A stretch of DNA of 64,000 nucleotides from an uncultured Carboxylicivirga sp. (GCF_963674565.1 NZ_OY771430.1:5828001-5892000); one strand, 5' to 3'; positions 55,212 through 63,323 are shown, counted from the first letter of the stretch. The notes: generated by a model from the letters alone, not told the origin. Made by a program: numbers and translations.

Positions 55212-56744
55212 ATGAAAACAACAGCTTTTTTTATTTGCCTGATACTTGCGGGGAATATTCTCGCGCAAAACAAGTTAATTCTCAAAACAGATTCAACGGG
55301 CATTAAGATCAATAAAGAAATTTACGGACATTTTTCTGAACATCTGGGAACTTGTATTTACGAAGGAATTTATGTCGGTGAAAATTCAGACATACCAAAC
55401 ATTAACGGCTATAGAACCGATGTGGTTGAAGCTCTTAAAGCATTAAAGATTCCTGTTTTAAGATGGCCAGGCGGCTGTTTTGCAGATACCTATCATTGGA
55501 AAGATGGAATTGGCCCTAAGGAAGATCGTCCGTCAATTGTTAATGTTTTTTGGGGTGGTGTAACCGAAGATAACAGCTTTGGAACACATGAATTCCTGGA
55601 TTTTTGTGAATTAATAGGTACCGAACCTTATTTAAGCATAAATGTTGGTTCAGGAACTGTGGAGGAAGCAATAGATTGGGTTGAATATGTTACTTCCTCT
55701 AATGAAAGTCCGATGACAGAATTACGTAAAAAGAATGGAAGAGAAGACCCATGGGATGTTAAGTTCTGGGGTATCGGCAATGAAAATTGGGGATGTGGAG
55801 GTGACATGAGAGCAGAATATTATGCTGACGTGTTTAGAAACTTTTCATCTTACATAAGAGGAAATGGTTTTCAAAAAGTCATTTGTGGTCCAAGTGCAGA
55901 CGATTTGGCATGGACAGAGAATATTCTTGAAGTAATTAAAGATAAGCTTAATCTGGCACAAGGCCTGTCAATGCATTATTACACCTTACCAACAGCAAAT
56001 TGGGAAGGGTCAAAAGGTTCTTCCATTGATTTTGATGAAGATATGTGGTTTGCAACCATACGAAATACAATGTATGTAGAAGATTACATTCAGTCTCATT
56101 TGACGATTATGGACAAGTATGATCCTGATGGTGATATTAAACTAATTGTTGACGAATGGGGAACATGGTACGATAAATTAGAAGGTACGAAAGAAGGTTT
56201 TTTACAACAGCAAAATACTTTACGCGATGCATTGGTAGCTGGTATCAATCTGAATATCTTTAATAACCATGCCGACAGAATCAGTATGGCCAATATTGCG
56301 CAGATCGTTAACGTATTGCAATCTGTAATCATGACAAGAGGCGCCCAAATGGTAAAAACACCAACTTATTATGTTTTTCAAATGTATAATGTTCATCAAG
56401 ATGCTGAACTGATTCCAATTGAATTGATATCAGAGGATTATGATTATAATGGTGAGCATATCCCGGCAATTACAGCTTCAGCATCGAATAAAAATGGAGT
56501 GACCAATATAACCATTACCAACTCAAACCCTAATCAATCTTTACCTGTTGATTTGCAACTTGGCAAGGATTATAAAAACGTTAGAGGGAAGATAATAAAT
56601 GCGAAAGCCATAACCGATTATAATGATTTCGGTAAAGATGAAAAAGTTGTAATAACCGATTACTCAATAGGCAAAGTAAAAAAAGGAGAATTACATGTTA
56701 CTATGCCTGCACATTCTGTAGTCTTAATCCAGTTGGAAGATTAA
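55212..56744 (+). CDS. GH51 alpha-L-arabinofuranosidase
   Basis: This 510-aa exported protein has a signal peptide ending at NILAQ. The GH51 barrel has WPGGCFADTYHWKDGIGP, acid/base Glu191 in GIGNENWGCGG and nucleophile Glu315 in IVDEWGTWYD, with a C-terminal sandwich ending in a typical LPAHSV-like MPAHSVVLIQL. Removes arabinofuranose from arabinoxylan or arabino-oligosaccharides. Most bacterial GH51s are cytosolic, but exported ones are usual in Bacteroidota. It is the last enzyme of the xylan locus. Confidence 0.94.
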   Translation: MKTTAFFICLILAGNILAQNKLILKTDSTGIKINKEIYGHFSEHLGTCIYEGIYVGENSDIPNINGYRTDVVEALKALKIPVLRWPGGCFADTYHWKDGIGPKEDRPSIVNVFWGGVTEDNSFGTHEFLDFCELIGTEPYLSINVGSGTVEEAIDWVEYVTSSNESPMTELRKKNGREDPWDVKFWGIGNENWGCGGDMRAEYYADVFRNFSSYIRGNGFQKVICGPSADDLAWTENILEVIKDKLNLAQGLSMHYYTLPTANWEGSKGSSIDFDEDMWFATIRNTMYVEDYIQSHLTIMDKYDPDGDIKLIVDEWGTWYDKLEGTKEGFLQQQNTLRDALVAGINLNIFNNHADRISMANIAQIVNVLQSVIMTRGAQMVKTPTYYVFQMYNVHQDAELIPIELISEDYDYNGEHIPAITASASNKNGVTNITITNSNPNQSLPVDLQLGKDYKNVRGKIINAKAITDYNDFGKDEKVVITDYSIGKVKKGELHVTMPAHSVVLIQLED

Positions 56745-57050
56745 ATGTAGTTCAAGATGTTTGATATTTGGTTAGTGAGCAAGATTCTGATTGTAATTCT
56801 TTAAATTATTGAAAAATTTTGTGATTATTTAAGCTATAAATTGATCAGCAATTTAGTTCTTTTTTATACTTGTCGAACAATTATTTTGCGGATAGGTTTT
56901 TTATAAGGTGTTGAAAAAAAGGAGTTTGTTTATAATGATCACATGGTTTAAAGTTTATGTAATTAACAACCGACTTGAGCATTAGAAGATATTTTAAAAT
57001 TTGACAAAAGTGCAAATTGCACACTAAATAAGGATGAAGAGGTACTAAAT

Positions 57051-57085
57051 AAAGACCAATTAAATTTTGGTCAAAATTGGTCTTT
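57051..57085. repeat. Perfect 11-bp inverted repeat downstream of GH51
   Basis: AAAGACCAATT (57051-57061) pairs with AATTGGTCTTT (57075-57085) across 13 bases. It is ~300 bases after GH51, far for a terminator, but its symmetric A/T flanks would allow bidirectional termination. An operator function is equally possible. Confidence 0.45.
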
Positions 57086-57672
57086 GTATAGTATAAAATA
57101 CTGTTGTTTAATTGGCTTATTTTGATTGGCTTTTAACTTGTTATTGTGACCAATATATGATCGAGAAGAGTAAATTAAGGAAAAATAAATTGGTTTACAG
57201 AAATACAAATATGAACAAGCAAAAGCAATGGCAAATTAACCGCATACCTATGAATGAGTTAACTCTTTAATTAAAATTTGAAAGTCAAGTGTTTTTTTAG
57301 GTGTTGTCGATATCTTTGTTCCTTTATGCCAATTAAGCGCCCCTACAGTAGAAAATTAATGCGAATTTATATGTGTAGAAAAGGAGTAAGATCTTGATAA
57401 AGAGGTTTATATCTTTAATTATTGATATTTAATTTATAATATACTCTATATATGTGCTATAAATATTATTTTTCTTGATAGTCCCCCCCCTTAATGAATT
57501 TGTTGCTATGCTCTATTAAGACAGTGACTGTTAATGTTATATTTAAATTCATTCACCGCTAATTTTATTAAGAGTCAATGTTTACTTCTTACTTTAACGA
57601 ACTATTGTAATTTGGTAGCTTATTAAAAATGTGAAGGTATTTGCTCTTTCGGAATTATGCCTGAATGTGATA

Positions 57673-57703
57673 ATTGCAACTAATTAAAAAATATATAAGT
57701 TTG
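57673..57703 (+). promoter_or_regulatory. Candidate promoter of the aldo/keto reductase gene
   Basis: TAAGTTTG (57696-57703) matches the Bacteroidota -7 TAnnTTTG consensus. ATTG, a near-match to the -33 TTTG, lies 19 bases upstream (57673-57676). The start codon is about 90 bases downstream. Confidence 0.4.
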
Positions 57704-57794
57704 AATGTATGTCTTGCTTAAAACAGTTGTTTAATGAATTATGATTTGAGTCGTTATTTTTTATCTGATTAAAGAAATTGATTGATAGAGCCAA

Positions 57795-58826
57795 ATGAAA
57801 AAATTAGGGAATACGGGTTTGATTTGTCCTCCGATAGTATACGGAACCAGTTACCTCGGGAATTTGTACCAAGAGCTTACTGAGGAGGAGAAGTTGGCCT
57901 TGATAAAGGAATGGTTCAATGTGTCGTATGGGAATGTAACTATAGACAGTGCAGGTAAATATGGTGCTGGTCTAGCCTTGGAAGTTATCGCGCATGGTTT
58001 GAAGAAGTTGGGTTTTTCGCCAAAAGATATAACTATTAGTATCAAGTTGGGATGGTATCGCGTCCCCCTTGAATCATCAGAGCCAACATTTGAGCCGGGA
58101 GCCTGGGTTAACTTGCAGTATGATGCTGTCCAAAAAATCAGTTATAGTGGTATTTTAGAATGTTGGGAACAGGGCTGTCGTCTCTTGGATGGTTTTAAAC
58201 CTTTATTGGTTTCAGTTCACGATCCTGATGAATATTTACAGAGTGCTCACAATGAAGAGGATAGATTATTAAGGATGGATAATATTTTGGGCGCATACAA
58301 AGCATTGTTTGAACTGAAGGAGAAAGGAGAGGTAAAGGCTGTGGGTATTGGTTCTAAAGACTGGTTAGTAATTAAGGAACTTTATGATAAAGTGCATTTT
58401 GATTGGGTGATGTTTGCTAATAAATTTACCCTTTATCATCACCCGGCAGAAATCCTTCATTTCTTTGAACAACTGCATAAAGATGGCGTTGTGATTATCA
58501 ATTCTGCCATATTTAATGGTGGTTTTTTAACGGGAGGGCAATATTTCGATTATCGTAAAGTTGAAGAATCGGATCTCAATAATCTTCATTTGTTCGAATG
58601 GAGAAAACGTTTTTTTAAAGTGTGTAAATACTTTTTTGTAGATCCGGGTGATGCTTGCCTAAAATTTGCCTTATCTGCACCACAAGTAAATGCCGTGGCT
58701 TTAAATCCGAGTAAACCACATAGGATGCTACATAATAAGCATGTAGTGGATTCTGAATTTACTGGTGAATTCTGGAATGCATTAAAAGCTGAGGCTATTA
58801 TTTCAAATTATTATCCATATGTATAG
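57795..58826 (+). CDS. Aldo/keto reductase, L-fucose/D-threo-aldose 1-dehydrogenase-like
   Basis: This 343-aa cytosolic protein has no signal peptide. The AKR barrel opens with KKLGNTGLICPPIVYGTSYLG. The catalytic tetrad can be placed at Asp51, Tyr56, Lys84 (SIKLGWY) and His142 (VSVHDPDEY). The pattern matches the branch annotated as D-threo-aldose 1-dehydrogenase or L-fucose dehydrogenase, which oxidises L-fucose or L-galactose at C1. That would suit sugars released by the GH29 and GH95 enzymes upstream. The permease, hydrolase and aldolase genes expected beside it are absent; mobile-element debris follows ~100 bases later. Confidence 0.85.
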   Translation: MKKLGNTGLICPPIVYGTSYLGNLYQELTEEEKLALIKEWFNVSYGNVTIDSAGKYGAGLALEVIAHGLKKLGFSPKDITISIKLGWYRVPLESSEPTFEPGAWVNLQYDAVQKISYSGILECWEQGCRLLDGFKPLLVSVHDPDEYLQSAHNEEDRLLRMDNILGAYKALFELKEKGEVKAVGIGSKDWLVIKELYDKVHFDWVMFANKFTLYHHPAEILHFFEQLHKDGVVIINSAIFNGGFLTGGQYFDYRKVEESDLNNLHLFEWRKRFFKVCKYFFVDPGDACLKFALSAPQVNAVALNPSKPHRMLHNKHVVDSEFTGEFWNALKAEAIISNYYPYV

Positions 58827-58923
58827 ATACTCTTTATTATTTTAATTAATACATATCGTGATTTCTGGAATTGTTATCCAAATAATTTGAATAGATTGAT
58901 GAGGAATTGACTTTTATTAAATA

Positions 58924-59574
58924 ATGTTTAGGCCTGAAGATCTTAAAGAGGTGGTAGATCAGGTGGGGGATGACAGTGTTATTTGTGTTCTCGAAAGGCA
59001 TACAGTTGAAGAAGCGGAGTGGTTGCTATCCTTGAAAGCAGACCATGATTTTTAAGAGGTTTAGTTGGGTGGTGAATTTTGGAGACAGGGAAAACATGAT
59101 AAAGCCGGTATTCTTACCTCATTAAGGTCTTTTACTGAGTGGTTGTTTGTTTGCAGTAAAACAACCCTAATGACATTGATTTCTCAGTTTTCTCGAAGTT
59201 TGAAGCAATACGCTATGGTATCGGCCAGATCACTAAGTCTGCGTTTTGCCATTGAAGGTTATGGAGTAATCAGCCAGTACAGTACTCAGTCTTTTAAATA
59301 TACATCAGGAGGCTATTTGCCAAACGTTTATTGCTTTGATGATGTGGGGACAGAAAGACCAATGCAATACTATGGCAATGATTGCAATGTTATGGGAGAG
59401 ATTTTATTGGGACGTTATGATCATTTTGTCAAAAAAGGCATGCTGACCCATATCACCACCAACCTGTCGGCTTCAAAGCTGGAAGAACTGTATGGCAACC
59501 GTTTAAGAAGCCGGATGAGGGAGATGTTCAACCTGGTGGCTTTTTCGGTTGATTCCAATGATAAAAGACAATGA
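58924..59574 (+). pseudogene. Decayed DnaC/IstB-type AAA+ ATPase of a mobile element
   Basis: The 3' frame (from ~59150) keeps a recognisable ATPase: Walker B CFDDVGTE, sensor-1 THITTNLSASKLEELYG and the arginine-finger region RLRSRMREMFN. The 5' part is broken. A frame from the ATG at 58924 stops after 43 codons, the continuation KRFSWVVNFGDREN is in another frame, and that frame hits a stop just before GLLLSG. The Walker A is reduced to CSKTTLM, without the glycine-rich loop. At least two frameshifts plus one stop make it non-functional. Related ATPases are typical of Bacteroidota integrative elements. The identity of the first 43 residues as part of the same gene is likely but less sure. 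Confidence 0.75.
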
Positions 59575-59606
59575 ATAACCCTTAAAAATGTTTGTATTTT
59601 TACCCC

Positions 59607-59915
59607 ATGAGTAAGACAAAAAAAGACATTAGTGAGCTTGTAAGGGAATATATTCAGTCCATTGATCCTAATGCAGAAATCGTGCTGTTATTCCCCCAGG
59701 GTAAGAATATGCATGAAGAAGTGCAGGTATTTGTGCTATTGCCTAAAAAAGTTGATTATGCCACAGAACAGGAATATATAGAAACAAAATATAAGGTAGA
59801 ACTGGAATCAGGTCTGTCATTATTTATTTATGTTTATAACAAAGAGAACTGGAATAAGCAGTTTAAAAATACCCCCATATATAAGAAAATTCAGAGTGAA
59901 GGAATTGTCTTATAA
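59607..59915 (+). CDS. Minimal nucleotidyltransferase (MNT)-like protein lacking catalytic motifs
   Basis: This 102-aa protein starts at the ATG at 59607; a TTG five codons upstream is less likely. The fold pattern of MNT-type nucleotidyltransferases is clear: ISELVREYIQSIDPNAEIVLLF at the start and NTPIYKKIQSEGIVL at the end. However, the GSxxRG motif is replaced by PQGKNMHE and the DxD strand reads VQVFVLL, so no metal-binding acids remain. The frame is intact and well conserved otherwise. Such proteins often pair with a HEPN toxin, but none follows. It lies 32 bases after the ATPase pseudogene. It may be an inactive binding protein or a recent loss-of-function relic. Confidence 0.72.
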   Translation: MSKTKKDISELVREYIQSIDPNAEIVLLFPQGKNMHEEVQVFVLLPKKVDYATEQEYIETKYKVELESGLSLFIYVYNKENWNKQFKNTPIYKKIQSEGIVL

Positions 59916-59932
59916 GACTTCCCTCCGGCACA

Positions 59933-59993
59933 TTTGGCAAACACAAGATACTTAAAGACTATTACAGGAAACACAGGATAACAGTTTGCCAAA
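59933..59993. repeat. 10-bp inverted repeat downstream of the MNT-like gene
   Basis: TTTGGCAAAC (59933-59942) and GTTTGCCAAA (59984-59993) are exact inverse copies separated by 41 bases. They lie 18 bases after the nucleotidyltransferase stop. Terminator, protein-binding and element-end roles are all open. Confidence 0.5.
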
Positions 59994-60023
59994 AAAGCCA
60001 TCAACGCACCACCTTCCCTTAAA

Positions 60024-60108
60024 AGCCTTACAAAACAGATCAGCCCAAATATCCTGGCCCGGAGCCCCACCAAGCCGTTGATATTTGGGCTTCCTGTTTT
60101 ACAAGGCT
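60024..60108. repeat. 85-base stem-loop with two stem blocks
   Basis: AGCCTTACAAAACAG (60024-60038) opposes CTGTTTTACAAGGCT (60094-60108) with two central mismatches. Just inside, AGCCCAAATATC (60042-60053) pairs perfectly with GATATTTGGGCT (60080-60091). The apical loop is GC-rich (CTGGCCCGGAGCCCC region). The form, a long imperfect hairpin in a mobile region, resembles folded single-strand recognition sites (oriT or recombination sites) or a structured RNA. No family is recognised. Confidence 0.55.
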
Positions 60109-60691
60109 GGTTTTATAAGCTATTTTTCAATTCTTCTACTATACCGTAATAGCTATCAATAATTTGCAGATAAGGCTTTTTCAGTTACGCTTAAGCCAAG
60201 ATATAGCCGGTCTGTCAGGGCGCAAAAGTGTTCGGCATAAACCCGCTGATTGATGCGCATTGATCCGGTTTTTGACCAAAACACATGTGCTTTTATTCAT
60301 ACCTATTTACAGATTAAAAACAATGATTTAAAGCCTGCAAAAAGCACATAAGTTTGTAAGTCAAATAAGTAATGCCCATCAATCATTGGCCTGCCCACAG
60401 TCCATTTATTCCCCTTCCTTTTGCATCCTGACAGCCCTTAAATGAAAGGTGGCTTAAGCGAACAAAAAAGCCGACAAATGTACCTGAAATATGTTTTGAT
60501 GACAGATCATATCAAAGCGAACTATTTAGTTAATAACCTTAAAATGGAAAAATCACAACGAACTAAATCCATCTGAATAGCTCTGGAATAGACCAAATCA
60601 ACACAAATACTATCGATTTTTCATATGGATTGAATATCAAATCTATACAAATCACACCCTAAAAATTAATCTATATCAACTTGGGAACAGG

Positions 60692-61345
60692 TTGGAAGAG
60701 GTACCACTGGATAAACTCGAAAAGGTGGCGATCAAAAAGGATTTTATTGAAAAGATGGATCAGCGAGAACTGAATGATTTTTTGAATGGATTCCGGTCTC
60801 AGAAACTCTATACCGTTAATGCCAGCATCAATGATGAAAACTACCGTATACCTGCCAAGATTCGTTTACAGCAGGAAGGCGATGAGATCAAAGTCAGATT
60901 GCATCCTATTCAGCGTCTTCATATCCCGGATCAGTTTATGGGGCATACTTTCACCAGCGAGGAAAAAACCGCCTTGCTGAATGATCGTAATATTGGTAGA
61001 GTGATTGAGCTGCAGGATCTGAACGGTAAGAAAGACAATTACTTCATCGGTGTCGATCCCAAGACCAACGAGATCATTCCACTCAAACAAAAGAATATTA
61101 CTCTTTCAGATTCGATTAAAGGGGTTAGTTTGAGTGAATCGCAAAAGCAAACCCTGATGGAAGGGGGTAAAGTCAGCCTTGATGGCATGACCGGGAAGAA
61201 CGATAAAAAATTCTCAGCTACACTCCAGGTTGATCCTGCTGGACGTACTATCTCGTTTTCCGATTTTAAACAAGAAAAAGGACAAAATCAGAAACAGGAC
61301 AAAACCGAAACGGTAAAAAAAAGTAAAGGGGTCAAAGTAGGTTGA
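60692..61345 (+). pseudogene. 5'-truncated DUF3945 protein of conjugative/mobilizable elements
   Basis: The frame encodes ~217 aa without a convincing start (TTG at 60692; the frame is open back to ~60581 but not protein-like there). Two DUF3945-type repeats are visible: HTFTSEEKTALLNDRNIGRVIEL and GVSLSESQKQTLMEGGKVSLDGMTGKNDKKFSATLQV, with a lysine-rich tail. Full-length relatives in Bacteroides conjugative transposons carry a longer N-terminal domain (DUF4099), missing here. Function in the family is unknown. I read it as an element remnant; translation from TTG cannot be excluded. A terminator follows. Confidence 0.72.
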
Positions 61346-61365
61346 AAACCATTCAATCTTCAGTT

Positions 61366-61403
61366 AAAAAGGGAAAAGTTAATTGATGACTTTTCCTTTT
61401 TTT
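61366..61403 (+). terminator. Terminator after the DUF3945 remnant
   Basis: AAAAAGGGAAAAGT pairs with ACTTTTCCTTTTT, with one bulged G, a ~10-base loop and a seven-T run at the end (61397-61403). It lies 21 bases after the stop. Confidence 0.7.
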
Positions 61404-61535
61404 ATCCACTGAAAAGGATGGCATATTGACAGCTACGAAGTAAATGCAAGATGTGTTTTTCAGTACCTGAAAAACGGATGTCTTGCTCTTCGAGGTGAAT
61501 TAATATTTTGAAGCGAATAATACATCTTAGATCTA

Positions 61536-62732
61536 TTAAAACATACTTTTCAACTTTTTCATATCCTTACTTATTTTAGAGTCTATTATTTTACCGTAAA
61601 TCTGTGTAGTTTTTAGCGAGGTATGCCCTAACATTTTAGAAACAGTTTCGATAGGAACTCCATTGGCAAGCGTAACAGTAGTTGCAAAAGTGTGCCTAGC
61701 TATATGCATTGTAAGATCCTTATTAATTTCGCAAATGTCAGCTATTTCTTTAAGATAAGTATTCATTCTTTGGTTTGAGTTTATAGGTAGAAGTTTACCT
61801 TTGTTTTCGTTCTTTGGATAGTTTTCGTATTTGTAAAGAATAGCTTTTGCTTTGGGTAAAAGAGGTATTCTGCAACGACTTAATGTTTTAGTTCTATCAA
61901 TTATTATCCACTCTTCACCGTCATCACCTTTAAATATATGTGATTTAGTTAGCTTATAGATATCAGAATAGGATAAGCCGGTATAACATGCAAATATAAA
62001 AATGTCCCTAACAGTTCGTATTCTTTCAATTTCAATTTTCTTGTTTTCAACCTTCTTAATCTCATTAAGAGAGAGGAAATCTCTATTGGGTTGATAACGT
62101 TTAACCTTAAAATTTATGTATGGATTCTTATTGATTAAACCTAAGGCAATTGAATCATTTAATACTTTTTTCAATTTTTTATGATAGTGCCCAATTGTAT
62201 TAGGACCGACTCCATGATGTATTTTTAAGAATGAGTCAAATGAGGCTATAAACTTGTAATTGATGCCTGATAAAGGGATATCTGTTTTTTTATAGGTTAC
62301 TTTAATAAATTCCTTGAGTCTCCCAAAAATGGTTTTATAATGTTTGTAGGTCCCATAAGAATAGTCATATCCAACACGCCTATGAATATCATCAAGAATG
62401 GTTTGAAAGGTATCAACAATGAAATGTTGGGGAGTGTTGGTTAAACATTCTTTTAGGCTGTTGATGTCATATGGATTTCCAAGAGATTCTAATTGGTAAT
62501 ATTTATCAAAAATGGTATTTGAAAAATTATTTAGTTTTTTGTTCAAATTCCTTGAATTCTCAGCTAGAGGTGCAACCTTCTGAGCTAAATTATCCCAATC
62601 GCATGAATTTAAATACACACCTGTTGACAATTCTATCCTTTTTAAATCAATTGTACATCGAATGTAAACAGGATATTTACCATCTTTTCTGCGTTTTGAT
62701 TTTTTTAATAAAAAGTTAGTAATGAGCCTCAT
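61536..62732 (-). CDS. int: Tyrosine recombinase (IntDOT-like integrase)
   Basis: This 398-aa integrase has a Bacteroidota-type N-terminal arm-binding part (RKDGKYPVYIRCTIDLKRIELSTG, ~15-40), a SAM-like core-binding domain (~105-200) and a catalytic domain. The box II residues are in HIARHTF and LGHTSLKTTQIY, with nucleophile Tyr379. The position of the first catalytic arginine (TGLRxSD in XerD-type enzymes) holds Ser254 in TGLSYSD, as in IntDOT of the CTnDOT element. The gene looks intact and is on the strand opposite to all other protein genes here. Repeats behind its start and a tRNA gene 300 bases away indicate the end of an integrated element. Confidence 0.93.
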   Translation of the reverse strand: MRLITNFLLKKSKRRKDGKYPVYIRCTIDLKRIELSTGVYLNSCDWDNLAQKVAPLAENSRNLNKKLNNFSNTIFDKYYQLESLGNPYDINSLKECLTNTPQHFIVDTFQTILDDIHRRVGYDYSYGTYKHYKTIFGRLKEFIKVTYKKTDIPLSGINYKFIASFDSFLKIHHGVGPNTIGHYHKKLKKVLNDSIALGLINKNPYINFKVKRYQPNRDFLSLNEIKKVENKKIEIERIRTVRDIFIFACYTGLSYSDIYKLTKSHIFKGDDGEEWIIIDRTKTLSRCRIPLLPKAKAILYKYENYPKNENKGKLLPINSNQRMNTYLKEIADICEINKDLTMHIARHTFATTVTLANGVPIETVSKMLGHTSLKTTQIYGKIIDSKISKDMKKLKSMF

Positions 62733-62763
62733 AATTCAATATTTTAAAATTATTTATCAATAA

Positions 62764-62921
62764 TTGGTCTCGATAGGTCTCGGCAAATTCGAATTTACAC
62801 ACTTGAATTATCGAAATAAAACCCAAAATGACCTAAATTGAACCAATATAAATTTCAAAATATCAGAAGGTTATGATTTGCCGAGACCTGTTTTTTAAAA
62901 AAATGAATAGGTCTCGGTAAA
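62764..62921. repeat. GGTCTCG repeats, candidate integrase arm-type sites
   Basis: AGGTCTCGGCAAA at 62774-62786, its exact inverse TTTGCCGAGACCT at 62877-62889 and AGGTCTCGGTAAA at 62909-62921 lie in the 300 bases between integrase start and tRNA. A fourth core copy, GGTCTCG, is at 62765-62771. Mixed direct and inverted copies next to an integrase are typical of arm-binding or excisionase sites in an attachment region. I did not find the heptamer elsewhere in the mobile region. Confidence 0.65.
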
Positions 62922-62973
62922 GTCTCTTTTAAGAGGGTATTTTAAGCGATTTTTTGGTATTTGAGGGAAAAAC

Positions 62974-63008
62974 AAAAGCGCTTAAAACCTTCATTTTAAG
63001 CGCTTTTT
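62974..63008. terminator. Bidirectional terminator between tRNA-Arg and the integrase
   Basis: AAAAGCGCTTAAAA (62974-62987) is followed by CCTTCA and TTTTAAGCGCTTTTT (62994-63008). The stem is perfect and flanked by A and T runs, so it can work in both directions. It would stop minus-strand transcription leaving the tRNA gene. Confidence 0.82.
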
Positions 63009-63031
63009 GTTGTTTGTGATGTTCTTTTCAG

Positions 63032-63105
63032 TGATTCCGACGGGATTCGAACCCATGACCCACAGCTTAGAAGGCTGTTGCTCTATCCAGCTGAGCTACG
63101 GAACC
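63032..63105 (-). tRNA. tRNA-Arg (anticodon UCU)
   Basis: The reverse complement folds as a cloverleaf: acceptor GGTTCCG with CGGAATC (one G-T pair), D arm GCTC/GAGC, anticodon stem ACAGC/GCTGT around loop CTTCTAA (anticodon TCT), and T arm with TTCGAAT. The discriminator base is A and CCA is not encoded. It reads AGA codons. Its 3' end points toward the integrase. Confidence 0.96.
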
Positions 63106-63298
63106 ATCCTTGAATGCCTTTTTCTAAAAGCGATGCAAAGATAATCATTCAAGTTAATCTGTCAAAAGTATTTTCTTAAAAAATAGCGAAAGAAATACTT
63201 TTGTGTTGGAATAAGTGATGTAGGTATTTGGTAATTAGGATGATTGTGTCGTTTGGGTAAAAACAATATTTATTCATCTTTATTGATTTTGCTTTTTG

Positions 63299-63306
63299 TA
63301 GCTTTG
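63299..63306 (+). promoter_or_regulatory. Candidate -7 element (TAGCTTTG) of the MATE gene
   Basis: TAGCTTTG fits the TAnnTTTG consensus and lies 17 bases before the start codon. No good -33 TTTG at the usual spacing was found. A purine-rich AGAGAGGA just before the ATG could act as ribosome binding site. Confidence 0.4.
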
Positions 63307-63323
63307 CACCAAAATAGAGAGGA

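Larger units (their letters stand above)
56745..57794. other. 1050-base AT-rich intergenic region at the right end of the xylan locus
   Basis: No gene is recognisable. It contains a perfect inverted repeat at 57051-57085, an eight-base C run at 57483-57490 and a promoter-like element at 57673-57703. It marks the boundary between the polysaccharide locus and the aldo/keto reductase. Confidence 0.5.
59916..60690. other. 775-base non-coding stretch with large inverted repeats
   Basis: No intact gene is seen. A stub frame of ten codons starts at 60544 (MEKSQRTKSI) and might be the lost beginning of the following DUF3945 gene. The notable content is the pair of inverted repeats at 59933-59993 and 60024-60108. 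Base composition is less AT-rich than in the xylan locus, in keeping with foreign DNA. Confidence 0.5.

Noticed and set aside
59891..60073. 60-codon minus-strand frame in the repeat-rich mobile region
   Set aside because: It spans the inverted repeats, has no recognisable similarity and lacks a supporting start context.
59933..60108. CRISPR-like repeat array
   Set aside because: The repeats are inverted and occur once each; no regularly spaced direct repeats exist anywhere in the window.
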